A DNA stretch of 64,000 nt, taken from positions 232,429 to 296,428 of the forward strand of contig NW_022985226.1 of NCBI RefSeq assembly GCF_010093535.1, in the 5' to 3' direction. Both the position numbers and the translations under genes were made by a program. Below, piece after piece: positions 34,206 to 44,368 of the stretch. The first letter of the stretch is position 1. The number at the start of each line of letters is the position of its first letter. This DNA is from Lindgomyces ingoldianus. Taxonomy: Eukaryota; Ascomycota; Dothideomycetes; Pleosporales; Lindgomycetaceae. The notes beneath the pieces were generated by a model. It ran no database searches, was not told the origin of the DNA, and saw only the letters and a list, made by a program, of their open reading frames with translations.

Positions 34206-36423
34206 ATGTTGTCCTATTATTATCTGATTCCTTTCGTCGTATCTGTTGCTGTCAACGCAATAACTGTCGCAGTGTCCGGATCTGGTGGTAAAGCTGTACA
34301 CCCACTCCAATATGGCCTCATGTTCGAAGACATAAACCACTCTGGAGATGGCGGCATGCAAGTAACTCCCCTTGAAATGCGAGATTAGCCACTCATGTCA
34401 TCTCACAGCTATGCTGAGTTGATTCAGAACCGTGCATTCCAGGGCACATCATCTATATTTCCATGGACGGCAGTGGGAGGAGCGAGCTTGACCCTAGGAA
34501 CTACGTCTCCAGCGATATCTAGTGCCTTATCGAAATCGGTAGCTATCAACGGAGCTGCAAATGCTACTGTCGGGCTCTCAAATCCTGGCTGGTGGGGCAT
34601 CGAAGTTAAGCTGCAAGCATACACTGGAAGTTTCTATGTTATGGGCGACTACTCTGGCTCCTTTACTGCCCAACTCAAATCATCATCTGGGGCAGTCCTC
34701 GCATCCGCTAGCATTTCCTCGAATTCCAAAACCCGAACATGGACCAAACATACCTTCACGCTTACACCCTCTACTAAAGCACTTGATGTCAAGAATACAT
34801 TCGTTCTAACATTCACTCCAATAAACTCATCCCAAACATTGAACTTTAATCTAATAAGCTTATTCCCGCCGACCTACAATAATCGTCCTAACGGCATGCG
34901 AATTGAATTGATGGAAGCTTTGAAAGCCATGAATCCTAGCTTCCTTCGCCTTCCAGGAGGCAATAACGTCGAAGGCAACAAGTCACCAAATCATTGGAAA
35001 TGGAGTCAAACCATTGGTGATCTTACGCAGCGACCAGGCCGCTCCGGTACATGGGGATATTACAATACTGACGGCCTTGGGCTTGTAAGCATGCTTTCTG
35101 GGTTCTATATATGCACTTTGCTGACAAGGGAAGGTCGAGTACATGCACTGGTGCCAAGATCTTAACATGGAGCCCGTTCTTGCGTTTCCTGCGGGTTTAT
35201 ATCTGGATGGGACGATTGTTTCTCAGTCAGCTCTGCAAGCACTCGTAAATGATGCCATGAACGAACTCGAATTCTTGATGGGCGACTCGTCCACTATCTA
35301 CGGCAAACTGCGCGTAGACCTTGGTTACGACGATCCCTTCCCAATCAAATATGTCGAGATTGGAAATGAGGACAACCTGAACAAGGGACAATCATCGTAC
35401 AATTCGTACCGCTACTCTATGTTCTACAACGCAATCATAGCGAAGTACCCGAACATGGAGATCATTGCCTCCACTCGAGCTCTTTCACCTCAGCCTGGGA
35501 AGACTATACAGGATGATCATGAATACAACACGCCCGACGCATTTGCAGCTGAGTTCAACACATTCGACTCTGTGTCAACTTCGCACAAGATATTGGTTGG
35601 AGAATACGCTGCCGTCCAAGCGAATTTGAAAACTGGTGCAAATACAGATTGGGGGAAGCCGTTTCAAAGCTATCCCTGGTGGATTGGCGCCGTCTCTGAG
35701 GCCATCTTCGAACTCGGAGGAGAGAAGAATGCCGACAAGGTTATAGGATTTTGCTACGCTCCGCTGCTCCAGAACATTAACAGCCATCAGTGGCATCCCG
35801 ACTTGATTTCGTTCTCAGCCGACACATCCCAAACAGCCCTGAGCACGTCATACCAGCAAATCAAGCTTTTCAGCATAAACCGCATGACAACTGTTCTTCC
35901 CCTTACCAATTCTGCGAGCTACGGACCAGCGTATTGGGTTGCAGGGGTCAACAACAATAGCAACACATACATCTTCAAATCAGCTGTATACAATACCTCC
36001 TCCTCAATTCCATTTCAACTCACTTTTCCTGGACAAACCTCTGGTGCAACTGCGCAGCTTACGATTATGACGGCGCCAAATGCATACTCTTCTGTCACGC
36101 CTGGAGGCTCTAATCCTGTCACTACGAACACCCAGACCATCACTACAACGAGCTCTGGTTTTAATTTCTCCCTTCCGCAGTGGAGTATAGCGGTGTTAAC
36201 GATGAAGGGTTCGGGGTCAGGCGGGGTCACTGGTGATGGTTCTCTCGTATCACCAACGACGTTGAGAACTTGAACATAGCCGAGTGCTACAGCTGGCACT
36301 GGAGGCTATAAAGTCGTCGCTACTTATGGCCAATGTGGTGGGTCTTCATATTATGAATGCGCGGCGTGCGCCTCCAATTCGACTTGCACCTTCTCAAACG
36401 GTTACTATTTGCAATGTTTGTAG
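34206..36423 (+). CDS. GH51 alpha-L-arabinofuranosidase, secreted, with C-terminal CBM1
   Basis: Proposed exons 34206-34357, 34409-35084, 35134-36225 and 36280-36423 give 687 residues. A signal peptide covers about 1-18. The GH51 N-terminal motif YGLMFEDINHSGDGGIYAEL spans intron 1, which must be a GC-AG intron (AT|GCAAGT...CACAG) to keep it. The catalytic domain has VEIGNEDN with acid/base Glu 355 and ILVGEYA with nucleophile Glu 433. A beta-sandwich follows. The last exon encodes a complete CBM1 (YGQCGGSSYYECAACASNST..., ending QCL) at about 656-687. Between the catalytic part and CBM1 lie two in-frame stops (36271 and 36277). A 54-base intron with a weak GTCACT donor would remove them; otherwise the protein ends at 36273 and the CBM1 is dead. 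Expected activity: release of arabinose from arabinoxylan or arabinan. Confidence 0.86.
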
Positions 36424-36870
36424 AAGATGATGATCTTAGTCGGCAAACACACATTCCACGGGCAACGCTTACATATACATAGAATACTACTTATACATTC
36501 CTATTATGTCTTCTTCTACGCTCAAGACCTCTTTGGTTTTGTACGTTCTGCCGCACTACCAGAATCCGAAAGCTAGTTCACACATCTCCGCATGTTGGCA
36601 AATTCGGCACAATGATGATAGAGCAGTATTCGGCAAGCTGCGACTCCTCATACGTCCAACTACCCCAAAAATCCAAACGTCGATAAGTCTCAAAACTAGC
36701 GGATCACTTCATGCATCCCCTCAAGCATGTCAGTTTCGCGAACCCCCCTCACCTATGATGGACCAACGCAGCATCCCCTCTTATAACTTCGACCTCGAAC
36801 TTAGTCACCCGATAACCAATAACAAACCCCAAACACACCAACATGTGCGACTAATAATTAAGCTTCCACA
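36424..36870. other. Intergenic region after the GH51 gene
   Basis: About 450 bases without coding signal; an open plus frame at 36506-36889 shows no family features. Confidence 0.45.
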
Positions 36871-36894
36871 CAGATGCGGAACGGCTTAGTCCCA

Positions 36895-37445
36895 AGTCCT
36901 CGGCCCCACACAATAACATTTCCCGAGTGGGATTTTATATCTTTATTCGGTATGTTCCAAGCGTACTACGTCTCGCTGTCTCTCCTCTCCACCAAAAGTT
37001 GCATGAATAGGGATACTGATGACATTCCTTTTTATATTCATGCCGTTGTACCCTGGTTCTGCGTCAGATAGAGAGCATCACCAACTCATCCTTCGCGTAG
37101 GGATAGCTTATACTTACTAGGCTTAATAATGATGAACATACGTAAAGATTATTGGCAGTCAGTGCTCGCACAAGGAATTTGCGGAAGTGTCGTAAATGGC
37201 ATGTTATTTGTGATTTTAATACGTGTCGTCGCTACGTGTTTTGAAGCGAATAAGATTCGTGATTGCGATTGCGCTTATGGAGCGTGGGTTCGGGGGATAT
37301 TGTACTTCCTACTATGTTTAACTGACTGTTTGGGAATATTGGTTTTGGGTGAGCGGTAAGACCATTTGGCTTCATGGCGTTGGCTTATCTTATGTTTATG
37401 GAGAGACTGCTGCAGTTGTGCTGCATCATCGATGGCGAGAGAGGG
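36895..37445 (+). pseudogene. Remnant of an MFS transporter (monocarboxylate-transporter type)
   Basis: Fragments match the fungal MCT-like MFS family in order. EWDFISLFGMFQAYYVSL (helix 1) is at 36928-36990. KDYWQSVLAQGICGSVVNGMLFV (helix 4 region) is at 37144-37215, followed by an eroded RALAIAIA-like stretch in another frame near 37250. VRPFGFMALAYLMFM, again frame-shifted, is near 37355-37400. The segments for helices 2-3 and the whole second half are missing or unrecognisable, and stops lie between the pieces. Not functional. The many A/T changes in codons would fit repeat-induced point mutation, but I could not measure this. Confidence 0.6.
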
Positions 37446-39312
37446 ATTTGTAGTCTAACAATCCTTAGGTGCAAGCGCATACGTTCCCGCCTTGCCCGGA
37501 AAATCTCACCACTGTCAAGCACTGTAATCTCTCTCTGGACCTAAAAATAAGCTAACGAAAATACATGCACGTGATTATACTTAGTTTCATAGGATAGCTT
37601 CATCTTCCTCCCAACTAAACCCTCCGGCATTACGTCAGCACCTCTCTCATATACCGGCCAAAAGAATAACATAAAAAAAATACAATCCAACCCTACATAT
37701 ACATGATTGTGGGCACTCACTCAATTACTGACAGGACAGTATCAAATTTGCTTTGCATACAGGCCAACTAGTGCTAGAGAAGCGGCCACTCGAGACTTCA
37801 ACCCTTCGTTATAAGTGAAAGATTGAGGAAATGAACGCTTAAGTATGGTATAGAGGGAGGGTTTAGTGATGCTGTAAGACTGAATGGGCTAATGAGAGTG
37901 ATTTTCTAGGAGGGTACGATGGTAGCTAAAGGAAGGAAAGGAAGGCTTCACGTTGATGGTGATGGTCCGGGGAGTGAGAGAAAGGAATGGTCACGTGGCG
38001 TAGCTCATTCTTCCAGTTCCCAGGGTCTGGACGACGCTGAAGTACCCATACATCTCCCCAAGTACTTTCTTATCTCTTTCCCCTCACTCTTGTCGCATCG
38101 TCCACCCCTTACCCTAACCCTCATCGCCCAAAACTAAAAGTCACATGTCCACCTATCTCTTGATCCCACCCCTCCATCGATCGTCCTCGACGAACAGGGA
38201 TGCGTGCACATCTCTTTCGAGCCCGCAGCTATCGGCGCCACCCGAAAAACTCCCAGGCACAGGCACGCGCACACCATCCCCTGCGCTTTAAATGCATCGT
38301 GACTAAAATGATGTCAATCTCCCTCAACGCGTGAGGCATGCGTGCATTTTAATTCGAACCACGTTGCTTACACGCCCGGGGGAGATTTTACCTGCCTGAT
38401 CGGCGACGGCAGTTAATCGAGAAAGGATGGTAGGAAGATGCGGGGTGGCTGTCATCCGACCTCCGATCTGTGGAGGGAGGACATATATGAAGTAAGGAAA
38501 TCCATGGAGTGCAGGATATGCATGCGGTAACAGCAATAGCCAATCATGGAGTCTAGAAATACACAGTAAGCTAGAGTCAAGGATGCAGATTCGAGTGCAA
38601 TTCCAGCGAAGGAGAGTTTTACGGTTACACGACCTGTCAAATTGTGATGTGGGAGAAACAGTATTGGAATGTGTCATGGATGCGTTGTAGGCGATGTATC
38701 ACATTCCAAGTCCAACATGATGAACCTTAGAAGTAACTTTATACTAGCAAACTATCGGTATACAAAGATTGCGAGTGAGTGCAAGCAGAAAATAAAGGGG
38801 GGATATGACCAACTGCCGGGTAAGTATCAATCGCAATGTATGTACGGCCGGTGTCAATCCTCCCAGAGATATGTCGTTCTGTTCGTATCGATCGTGAATC
38901 CTGGTCTTCTTCGCTCATCCCATGTCGCCCATCACATCCCATCCCATATATACCATCAGCAACGTGCAATCCTCAATCCACAGAGCTCGGGTAGATCGAT
39001 CTCGAACAAATGAAGAACGAGCGTTGGAATAAGGAAAATAAAAAGCTCAAGGTCCAAATCCTCATGTTGATAAATCCGCGACAGCTTATCGCGATCCCTA
39101 ACAGCGTCGAGATGAAGAATCGAGTCGGGATAAAAGTGCCTCTATAGCCGTAAGACCCCTGGCGTCGTTCGCCCGGTCAGTGCCAACAAAAATCCCAGGG
39201 TATAAACAAATAAACACTATAAAGGAAAACATTGAACACCCCACCACTTAAACCTTCATAATTTCCCCTTCGTTTCGAGACGTGCAAGCGAGAGTAAATA
39301 AGTGCTGTCGGT
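37446..39312. other. 1.9-kb intergenic region
   Basis: No supported gene. Short overlapping frames on both strands only. The end near 39200 is the 3' flank of the GH76 gene. Confidence 0.5.
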
Positions 39313-40414
39313 CTACGCCTGAGCGGCAGCGACAAGACAATCAATACCCGCAGCATGGCTTGCAGCATTCGCATTCGCGGCCGGACCTTGCCAAAGGGGA
39401 CCAAGAACGCCATCACCAGTCTTATCTTTCGACCAAAGGGAATCCGCGTTCGTCTTAAGAAAGGTACTAAAGCTTTGTGTCGGACTCTGCTGGTGGAGCC
39501 TTATCAGCCCTCTCACAAACACGCCTTTGAACTGCGCGCCCTGCTCATCCAGAGAACTTGAGTCCTCAGTCAAAATCCCGTTCTTCGTTAACTTGTTAAT
39601 CGCGCCATTGGCAATCTTCTTCGCATTGTCGATGTAGCCACCGTCTCCGGTTGCTTTGGCGAGTTCGGCGAGCCCTCCGAGGATCACGCCTTGGTTGTAG
39701 GTGTAGACCTTTTTGCCATCATTCTTGCATGTGCCTTTGTCGATGCCATCGTTAATCACGTTTTCGCTATTGATAATGCCGGAGTGGTAGAACCACTCCC
39801 ACTCGGATTTCGCCCAGTTGACGTAGTTTTGCTTGTCATTACCTGAGACACGGTTGGCGAGGTGGGCGGCTACAGAGAGAAACAGTTCGTTGGAGATGGC
39901 TGCAATGGAGGTCTTCTTCTTGTCCCACCAGATGCCACCACCGCAGGGTGTGGTGTGGCCTCCTGTCATGTCTTCGAAGATGTCCTTGGCGGTGTTGAGG
40001 TACTTGACGTCGTTTGTTAGGTCGTAGCTAGCGATCCAACCAAGAGCCCACCAGCCCTCATCGTCGTAGTAGTCATTCTTCCATCCGGGGTGGCCCTGGG
40101 CGTTGGCGCTTTTGGCGTAAGTGTTGGCAACGATGTCCTTTGCAGTTTGTTTGAAGTTGTTATCATGGATGCCAAAATTTGCTATCGTCGTAACCATGTT
40201 TCCTGACTGCCACCAAAGTTTGTTCCTGAGTGTCATTAGAACAGAAGTCACGTGTTTAGAGGGTGACTTACCATAGGCCTGTGTTTGTGTCATACCACTT
40301 GTTATTGAGCGTTTTGATGGCGGCTTCAGCATTGGCGTTGTAGTCGGCGATTACAGGGCTGACTTGGAGGAGTGGCAAAAGGAAGAGAGACTTGTAGTAC
40401 TTCATGACGAACAT
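39313..40414 (-). CDS. GH76 secreted alpha-1,6-mannanase-like enzyme
   Basis: Exons 40414-40272 and 40225-39313 give 351 residues; the 46-base intron is phase 2 and has a CTAAT branch site. The start could also be the in-frame ATG three codons later (40405). The signal peptide has the core SLFLLPLLQVSPVIA. The mature enzyme begins with a YNANAEAAIKTLNNKWYD repeat-like helix. It then shows the GH76 (alpha/alpha)6 landmarks WWQSGNM, the catalytic pair Asp 102-Asp 103 in YYDDEGWWALGW, GGGIWWD and YTYNQGVILGGL. It ends in AAGIDCLVAAAQA without the serine-rich GPI-signal tail of Dcw1/Dfg5, so it looks freely secreted rather than cell-wall anchored. Substrate: alpha-1,6-mannan backbone, either cell-wall remodelling or degradation of foreign fungal or yeast walls. 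Confidence 0.92.
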
Positions 40415-41898
40415 TGTTAAGCACTATGGTGCTAAGTACAAAAAACGTGCAGGGTATAGTTGTATGATATCAATAGGGTAACCATGGAAATGCGTTGAAA
40501 TTTGCGATGATAGTACGGTGTAGACATCTTAAGAGCGAGAAAGACTGCATTATATCTTCTTCAGCTACGCCGCTCATGACAGCCAAAGCACAGCCGGGGT
40601 TAGGATAGAGACCCGGTATATTGACGTGTTTCTTGGAGAGTATGGCTGGCTGTGTGCGAGCGCCTTAAAAATTTGCACCAGCACTTTACAAAAACAAACC
40701 TGTTAGGAGTCCTACATGTCGCCCGTCTCCACTATAGGCCCCGAACGCCCGAACGCCCGTGACGATCCGAATCCTTGCTGAACTGACCATGGTCCGTGGC
40801 AGTGACAGCATGCTGGGCTCTCGGTAGAGGCTCGTGAGGCACAGCGGGATTAGGCGCGCGGTGATCTCTCGCCAGCAAGAGAGTTATAGTAGGGAGCCTT
40901 TGTGAACATGACAGTATTTTCACCGGGGAATATTGCAGTGAGAGAAATCACAAACGAGATGAGCGGAAGATCGACGTGGTTCGAATCGCAAGCGGTGAAG
41001 AAGCAGAGGGAGGGTCCTTTCGTGATGTTCGTAGTTCTGAAACACAAGAGGGATGTTGTCTTCAAAGGTAATTGGGAGTGGCAGGAGAATGCCTGCTTGG
41101 CCAGTCATCCACAGCTCTTTCTCGGAAAATCATTGGTCCTGTACCGAGTTGGATCCCGGTTTAGGCTAAATTAGGCCTAGGTTGTTGTCGTGGCAAAATG
41201 CTGAGAATGATCCCCGTCCCAAGCCTTGCAAGGGAGTGGAGCCTGAGAGCCTGTAAAAAGGCCATCAGCAAACACGTAAAAGTAGTTCTTCCATCCAAGC
41301 CTTGTCGCATGACTACCCGGCTGCGCCCGGTTGACTCTGACAACAAAAAGATCATCTTCAACGACTGGGTTCATATTCGACGTCACAGCCAGGAACCTTC
41401 GGTACACTGATGAACTTTGGGGTTAAGGCAAGCAACCAAGGTTGGTCGCCTAGAGTCTATTCTAGCGTCAGTACAGCCTCGGAGCCAAGATAGAAGAATG
41501 GCAGTGCCTCCTAAAATCCTTCCCATGATTCAGAACTCATATCTATCGTCTCTCGAGATAAGAGTGTGCGATTGAGGTGTGCGCGCTATTCTTGGAGTTT
41601 GTATCAACGATGCGTGACAATAGTGAAAAGTGGGTTATTTTTGAAGGGAAGAATCCTAGTAGAGTAAACAAACCCCACTGCTAGGGGCGAAGATGAAATC
41701 GAACGACTCAATAGAAACTGAGGCTGAAGAGGAGGGTGAAGGGGATTTCGTGGACATGGGCAAATGAAACATACTTGCCCTAAACAAACACCGCGCTATA
41801 AACCCTGTGATGCCTATTCTCAACTAGCGAGTGTGAAGTCAAGAAGCTGAAGAAATAGAAGAGTAAGTCACGTGAAGCTAGCCCGTTTCGGTTAGGCG

Positions 41899-41906
41899 TG
41901 ACGTCA
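41899..41906. promoter_or_regulatory. CRE-like palindrome upstream of the Hsp9/12 gene
   Basis: Perfect TGACGTCA, 396 bases before the start codon at 42302. It is the binding consensus of CREB/ATF-type bZIP factors such as Atf1/Sko1, which control stress genes in fungi. Motif match only. Confidence 0.5.
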
Positions 41907-41917
41907 GCGGGGTGGTG

Positions 41918-41922
41918 AGGGG
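41918..41922 (+). promoter_or_regulatory. STRE-like AGGGG, distal copy
   Basis: AGGGG stress-response element core just downstream of the CRE-like site. Short, so chance occurrence is possible; the pairing with the second copy makes it more credible. Confidence 0.35.
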
Positions 41923-42172
41923 TCATGCGCATGTAAACCACCATGAAGACATGCGGAATCTCAAAAATCGCCCATCGGAAGGTGAGATCGACCAATTGTG
42001 GATACCCGTGGCTTGGAAAGATCTGTCACCGCTCGCCACAAGACATGTGAAGGGCCGTTTCCATGCTACTTCCGGCGTCGCCCGCCGTTTCTGCCATTTC
42101 TCTCCTAAACCATGACGTCGCTCTGTCGTAGGTGTGCATCGCACTGTTGGCAAAAGAGCTCGGGCTGCTTTG

Positions 42173-42177
42173 AGGGG
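42173..42177 (+). promoter_or_regulatory. STRE-like AGGGG, proximal copy
   Basis: AGGGG core 125 bases before the Hsp9/12 start codon, the typical placement for Msn2/4-type control of this gene family. Confidence 0.4.
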
Positions 42178-42301
42178 AGTACATAAACACCTCTTCGGCC
42201 GCTTGACTCGATCTCTCCTCCATCACACTCCAACTTCAACTCCTTCTGCAAGAACAACACCAATTTCCACTCCAACAACCTTCAACCAACCAACAATCAA
42301 T

Positions 42302-42706
42302 ATGTCAGACCTCGGGTGAGCCCTTCCTTCAATCATTGCTGTCGACTATCCGCTAACTCTTTCAGACGCAAGGGCCTCGGTGACCAAGCTAAGGAGAAGG
42401 TCACTCCAGACTCGCAGAAATCCACTCTCGACCAAGCCAAGGAGAGCGCTACTGGTGTCTACGACCGCGCTGCTGGCGCCGTCCAACCTGGTAAGCTCGA
42501 CTCATAGCCATCCTTCTCAAATTTTAGACATTGACTGTTCCAAAGAGGGGAACAAATCTGCCACCCAGAAGGTCGGCGACGCCACCCGCTCTGGCGGGGA
42601 TGATGCCTCCGCCCAGGGCAAGGGCATGCTTGGACAGGCCCAGGAGACTCTCGGCAACGCCGCCCAGTCCGTCTCCGATACTTTCTCTGGTGCTACCAAG
42701 AAATAG
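42302..42706 (+). CDS. Hsp9/Hsp12-family small stress protein (Awh11-like)
   Basis: Exons 42302-42315 (only 14 bases), 42366-42490 and 42546-42706 give 99 residues. Introns are 50 and 55 bases; the second uses the AG after GTTCCAA rather than an upstream TTTTAG, because only that keeps the frame. The N-terminus MSDLGRKGLGDQAKEKVTPDSQKSTLDQAKE is the family hallmark. The rest is Gly/Ala/Ser/Lys/Gln-rich with repeated amphipathic helical stretches (AAGAVQP, GKGMLGQAQETLGNAAQSV) and no cysteine. Members bind membranes or stay soluble and disordered, stabilising membranes under heat, osmotic and stationary-phase stress. CRE- and STRE-like motifs upstream agree with stress control. Confidence 0.92.
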
Positions 42707-43087
42707 ACGATTGTACTCGATCACGGGTGGTAAAACTGTTTCGATACTTCGATTTGACTTCGACCTCGTCATGCTTGGTATGGACTCTTGAAAGATTCGA
42801 TTAGGCGGCGACACCTGTATCACTATACCCCTTAGCTTCACGAATGAACGACATTCTGAACTGAAATTGTCTCTTGTGATCTGTGAGATGTCATCATTTA
42901 AGTGAAATCCAGCTTACCTTCATGTGATTATTTGATTATGTGAATTAGTGCTATAAGACACAGTGCCGCAGGTCTCCAATTTACCAGCTTGGCCAATCCC
43001 GGTGCCTTGTATTTGGTGAGATTAGGGTGAATTTTGTAGAGCCGCTCTTGCGGGGGACAAGTCTAGCATGCCATTGATTTGAATGCT
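42707..43087. other. Convergent 3' region between the Hsp9/12 and WBP11-like genes
   Basis: 381 bases, AT-rich, no coding signal. Confidence 0.5.
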
Positions 43088-44032
43088 TCATAGATCTTCA
43101 TCCTCCACCTCTTCGATCTCAACATGCCGCAAGCTTCTCTCTGCAACATGACCTTGTTTCGCAGGATTCTCCATTCCGCCCTTTGCTTCAGCAGCCACCA
43201 AGCCATGGCCGACTTCTTGCACGGGTGCATCGACAACCCTCTTCACTGCTGTGTTTGTGGTCTCCTGTCCTCCCCGAATGAACTCCTCAAGCTCCTTGTC
43301 TATGGAGCTAACGGGTTTCTGACCACCCAAATAGCCCTCTTGCTCCAGCTTGTCGAATTCGTCCGGCTCCATCAGCTTCCCTTGTACTTGGCCTTTTGCC
43401 AACTTCATCTTCGCTGCCACAGCCGCCGGGACAAACTGGGCTGCCTCCTTCATTAGATCGCGTACTTGTGGGGCAGATTCGTAGACTATTGTCGGCTTCT
43501 TTGGCTCTGGCGGAGTGGCGTTCTCGGGACCTAACTGAGAGAAGGTTCGGCCGCGATTGCGTGGAGGAATTGGCGGTGGCGTATCTTTCGGCATGGGAAT
43601 GTCCGCTACGTCGGAATCTGTGTCGCTGCTCTCATCTCCATCACGGTCTCTCCAGCCGTCGTCGCGCCTCCGCTTGCCTAACACTCCTCCTCCTCGACCC
43701 CGCTGACCACCCCTTCCTCCACGATCAACTCCTTCGTCTCTCCGCTCCTGCGCGAATTGCGGGGCTTTATCGCCAAGAGCCGCTCTCGCCTTGCTGACGG
43801 CTGCGAGCTCTTTCTCTAGCCCGGCCAACCTTTCTCGATCATGTGGCCGAAAATCCCCACCCTCCTGGAGCTCTTTAAGGTGGTCAATGTCGCGTTGAAT
43901 GCGGGTGGGATTGCGGCGGGCGAGCTTCTCATTGCGTTGCGCCTGGACATTGGCCTTCTGCTTCTTGATCTGCTTTTGCTTCTCAGCCTTTTTAGCGGCT
44001 TGGACCGGATTGAAGTTCTTCTCCTTCACCAT
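43088..44032 (-). CDS. WBP11-like nuclear splicing-factor protein
   Basis: Single exon, 314 residues. The N-terminus (EKNFNPVQAAKKAEKQKQIKKQKANV, then RRNPTRIQRDIDHLKEL) is the Wbp11 domain: a very basic NPxxAxRKxxKxxxIKK segment followed by an amphipathic helix. An RGG-like stretch (GGRGGQRGRGGGVLGKRRRDD) and an acidic S/D run follow. Then comes a proline-rich PPPIPPRNRG motif of the type that binds WW domains (PQBP1 in animals). The C-terminal half is conserved-looking helix (PTIVYESAPQVRDLMKEAAQFVPAAV) and an acidic end. Known role of the family: nuclear protein of the spliceosome. It shares a 336-base bidirectional promoter with the gene at 44369. Confidence 0.85.
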   Translation of the reverse strand: MVKEKNFNPVQAAKKAEKQKQIKKQKANVQAQRNEKLARRNPTRIQRDIDHLKELQEGGDFRPHDRERLAGLEKELAAVSKARAALGDKAPQFAQERRDEGVDRGGRGGQRGRGGGVLGKRRRDDGWRDRDGDESSDTDSDVADIPMPKDTPPPIPPRNRGRTFSQLGPENATPPEPKKPTIVYESAPQVRDLMKEAAQFVPAAVAAKMKLAKGQVQGKLMEPDEFDKLEQEGYLGGQKPVSSIDKELEEFIRGGQETTNTAVKRVVDAPVQEVGHGLVAAEAKGGMENPAKQGHVAERSLRHVEIEEVEDEDL

Positions 44033-44368
44033 AACGACTGGTGGGGTAAGTGTTTAGGGCAAAGAGTCTTAGCGTGAGGAGTTGTGGTGTTGCTGGTCGC
44101 GGTGTTGATCGAGATCGAAAGTTCAATCGAATGCCAAGGCGCTAATTATGGTCTGTGCTGAAGCTCTACCAATCCATTATCAATGGCATGAGAGCTCGAG
44201 AGCAGATTTCGACACCTTCACTTGTTACCCTCCTCTTTCAGTTATTTCCTTCTTTTGTAGTGTTGCATTCTTCCTGCATCTCCAGCTCCCAAATGCCTCG
44301 CTCCTGTCCTCGTTTGTCCCACGTTACCATTGATTGGCGACGCATTCCTCCCACTTGACGCGTCCATC
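44033..44368. promoter_or_regulatory. Bidirectional promoter
   Basis: The 336 bases separate the ATG of the WBP11-like gene (minus) and the ATG of the conserved unknown gene (plus). A pyrimidine-rich stretch lies near 44225-44290. Both genes are housekeeping-like, so co-expression is plausible. Confidence 0.5.

Larger units (their letters stand above)
40415..42301. other. 1.9-kb intergenic region upstream of the Hsp9/12 and GH76 genes
   Basis: Divergent promoter space. Open frames around 40900-41400 on both strands have no family features. The last 400 bases hold CRE- and STRE-like motifs described separately. Confidence 0.5.

Noticed and set aside
36506..36889. Plus-strand frame of 127 codons before the MFS remnant
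   Set aside because: Could not be linked to the transporter N-terminus and has no membrane helix.
40902..41410. Several overlapping frames on both strands and a GGTTCGAATC tRNA-like word
   Set aside because: The word does not sit in a pairing T-arm, no acceptor or anticodon stem could be formed, and the frames lack family features.
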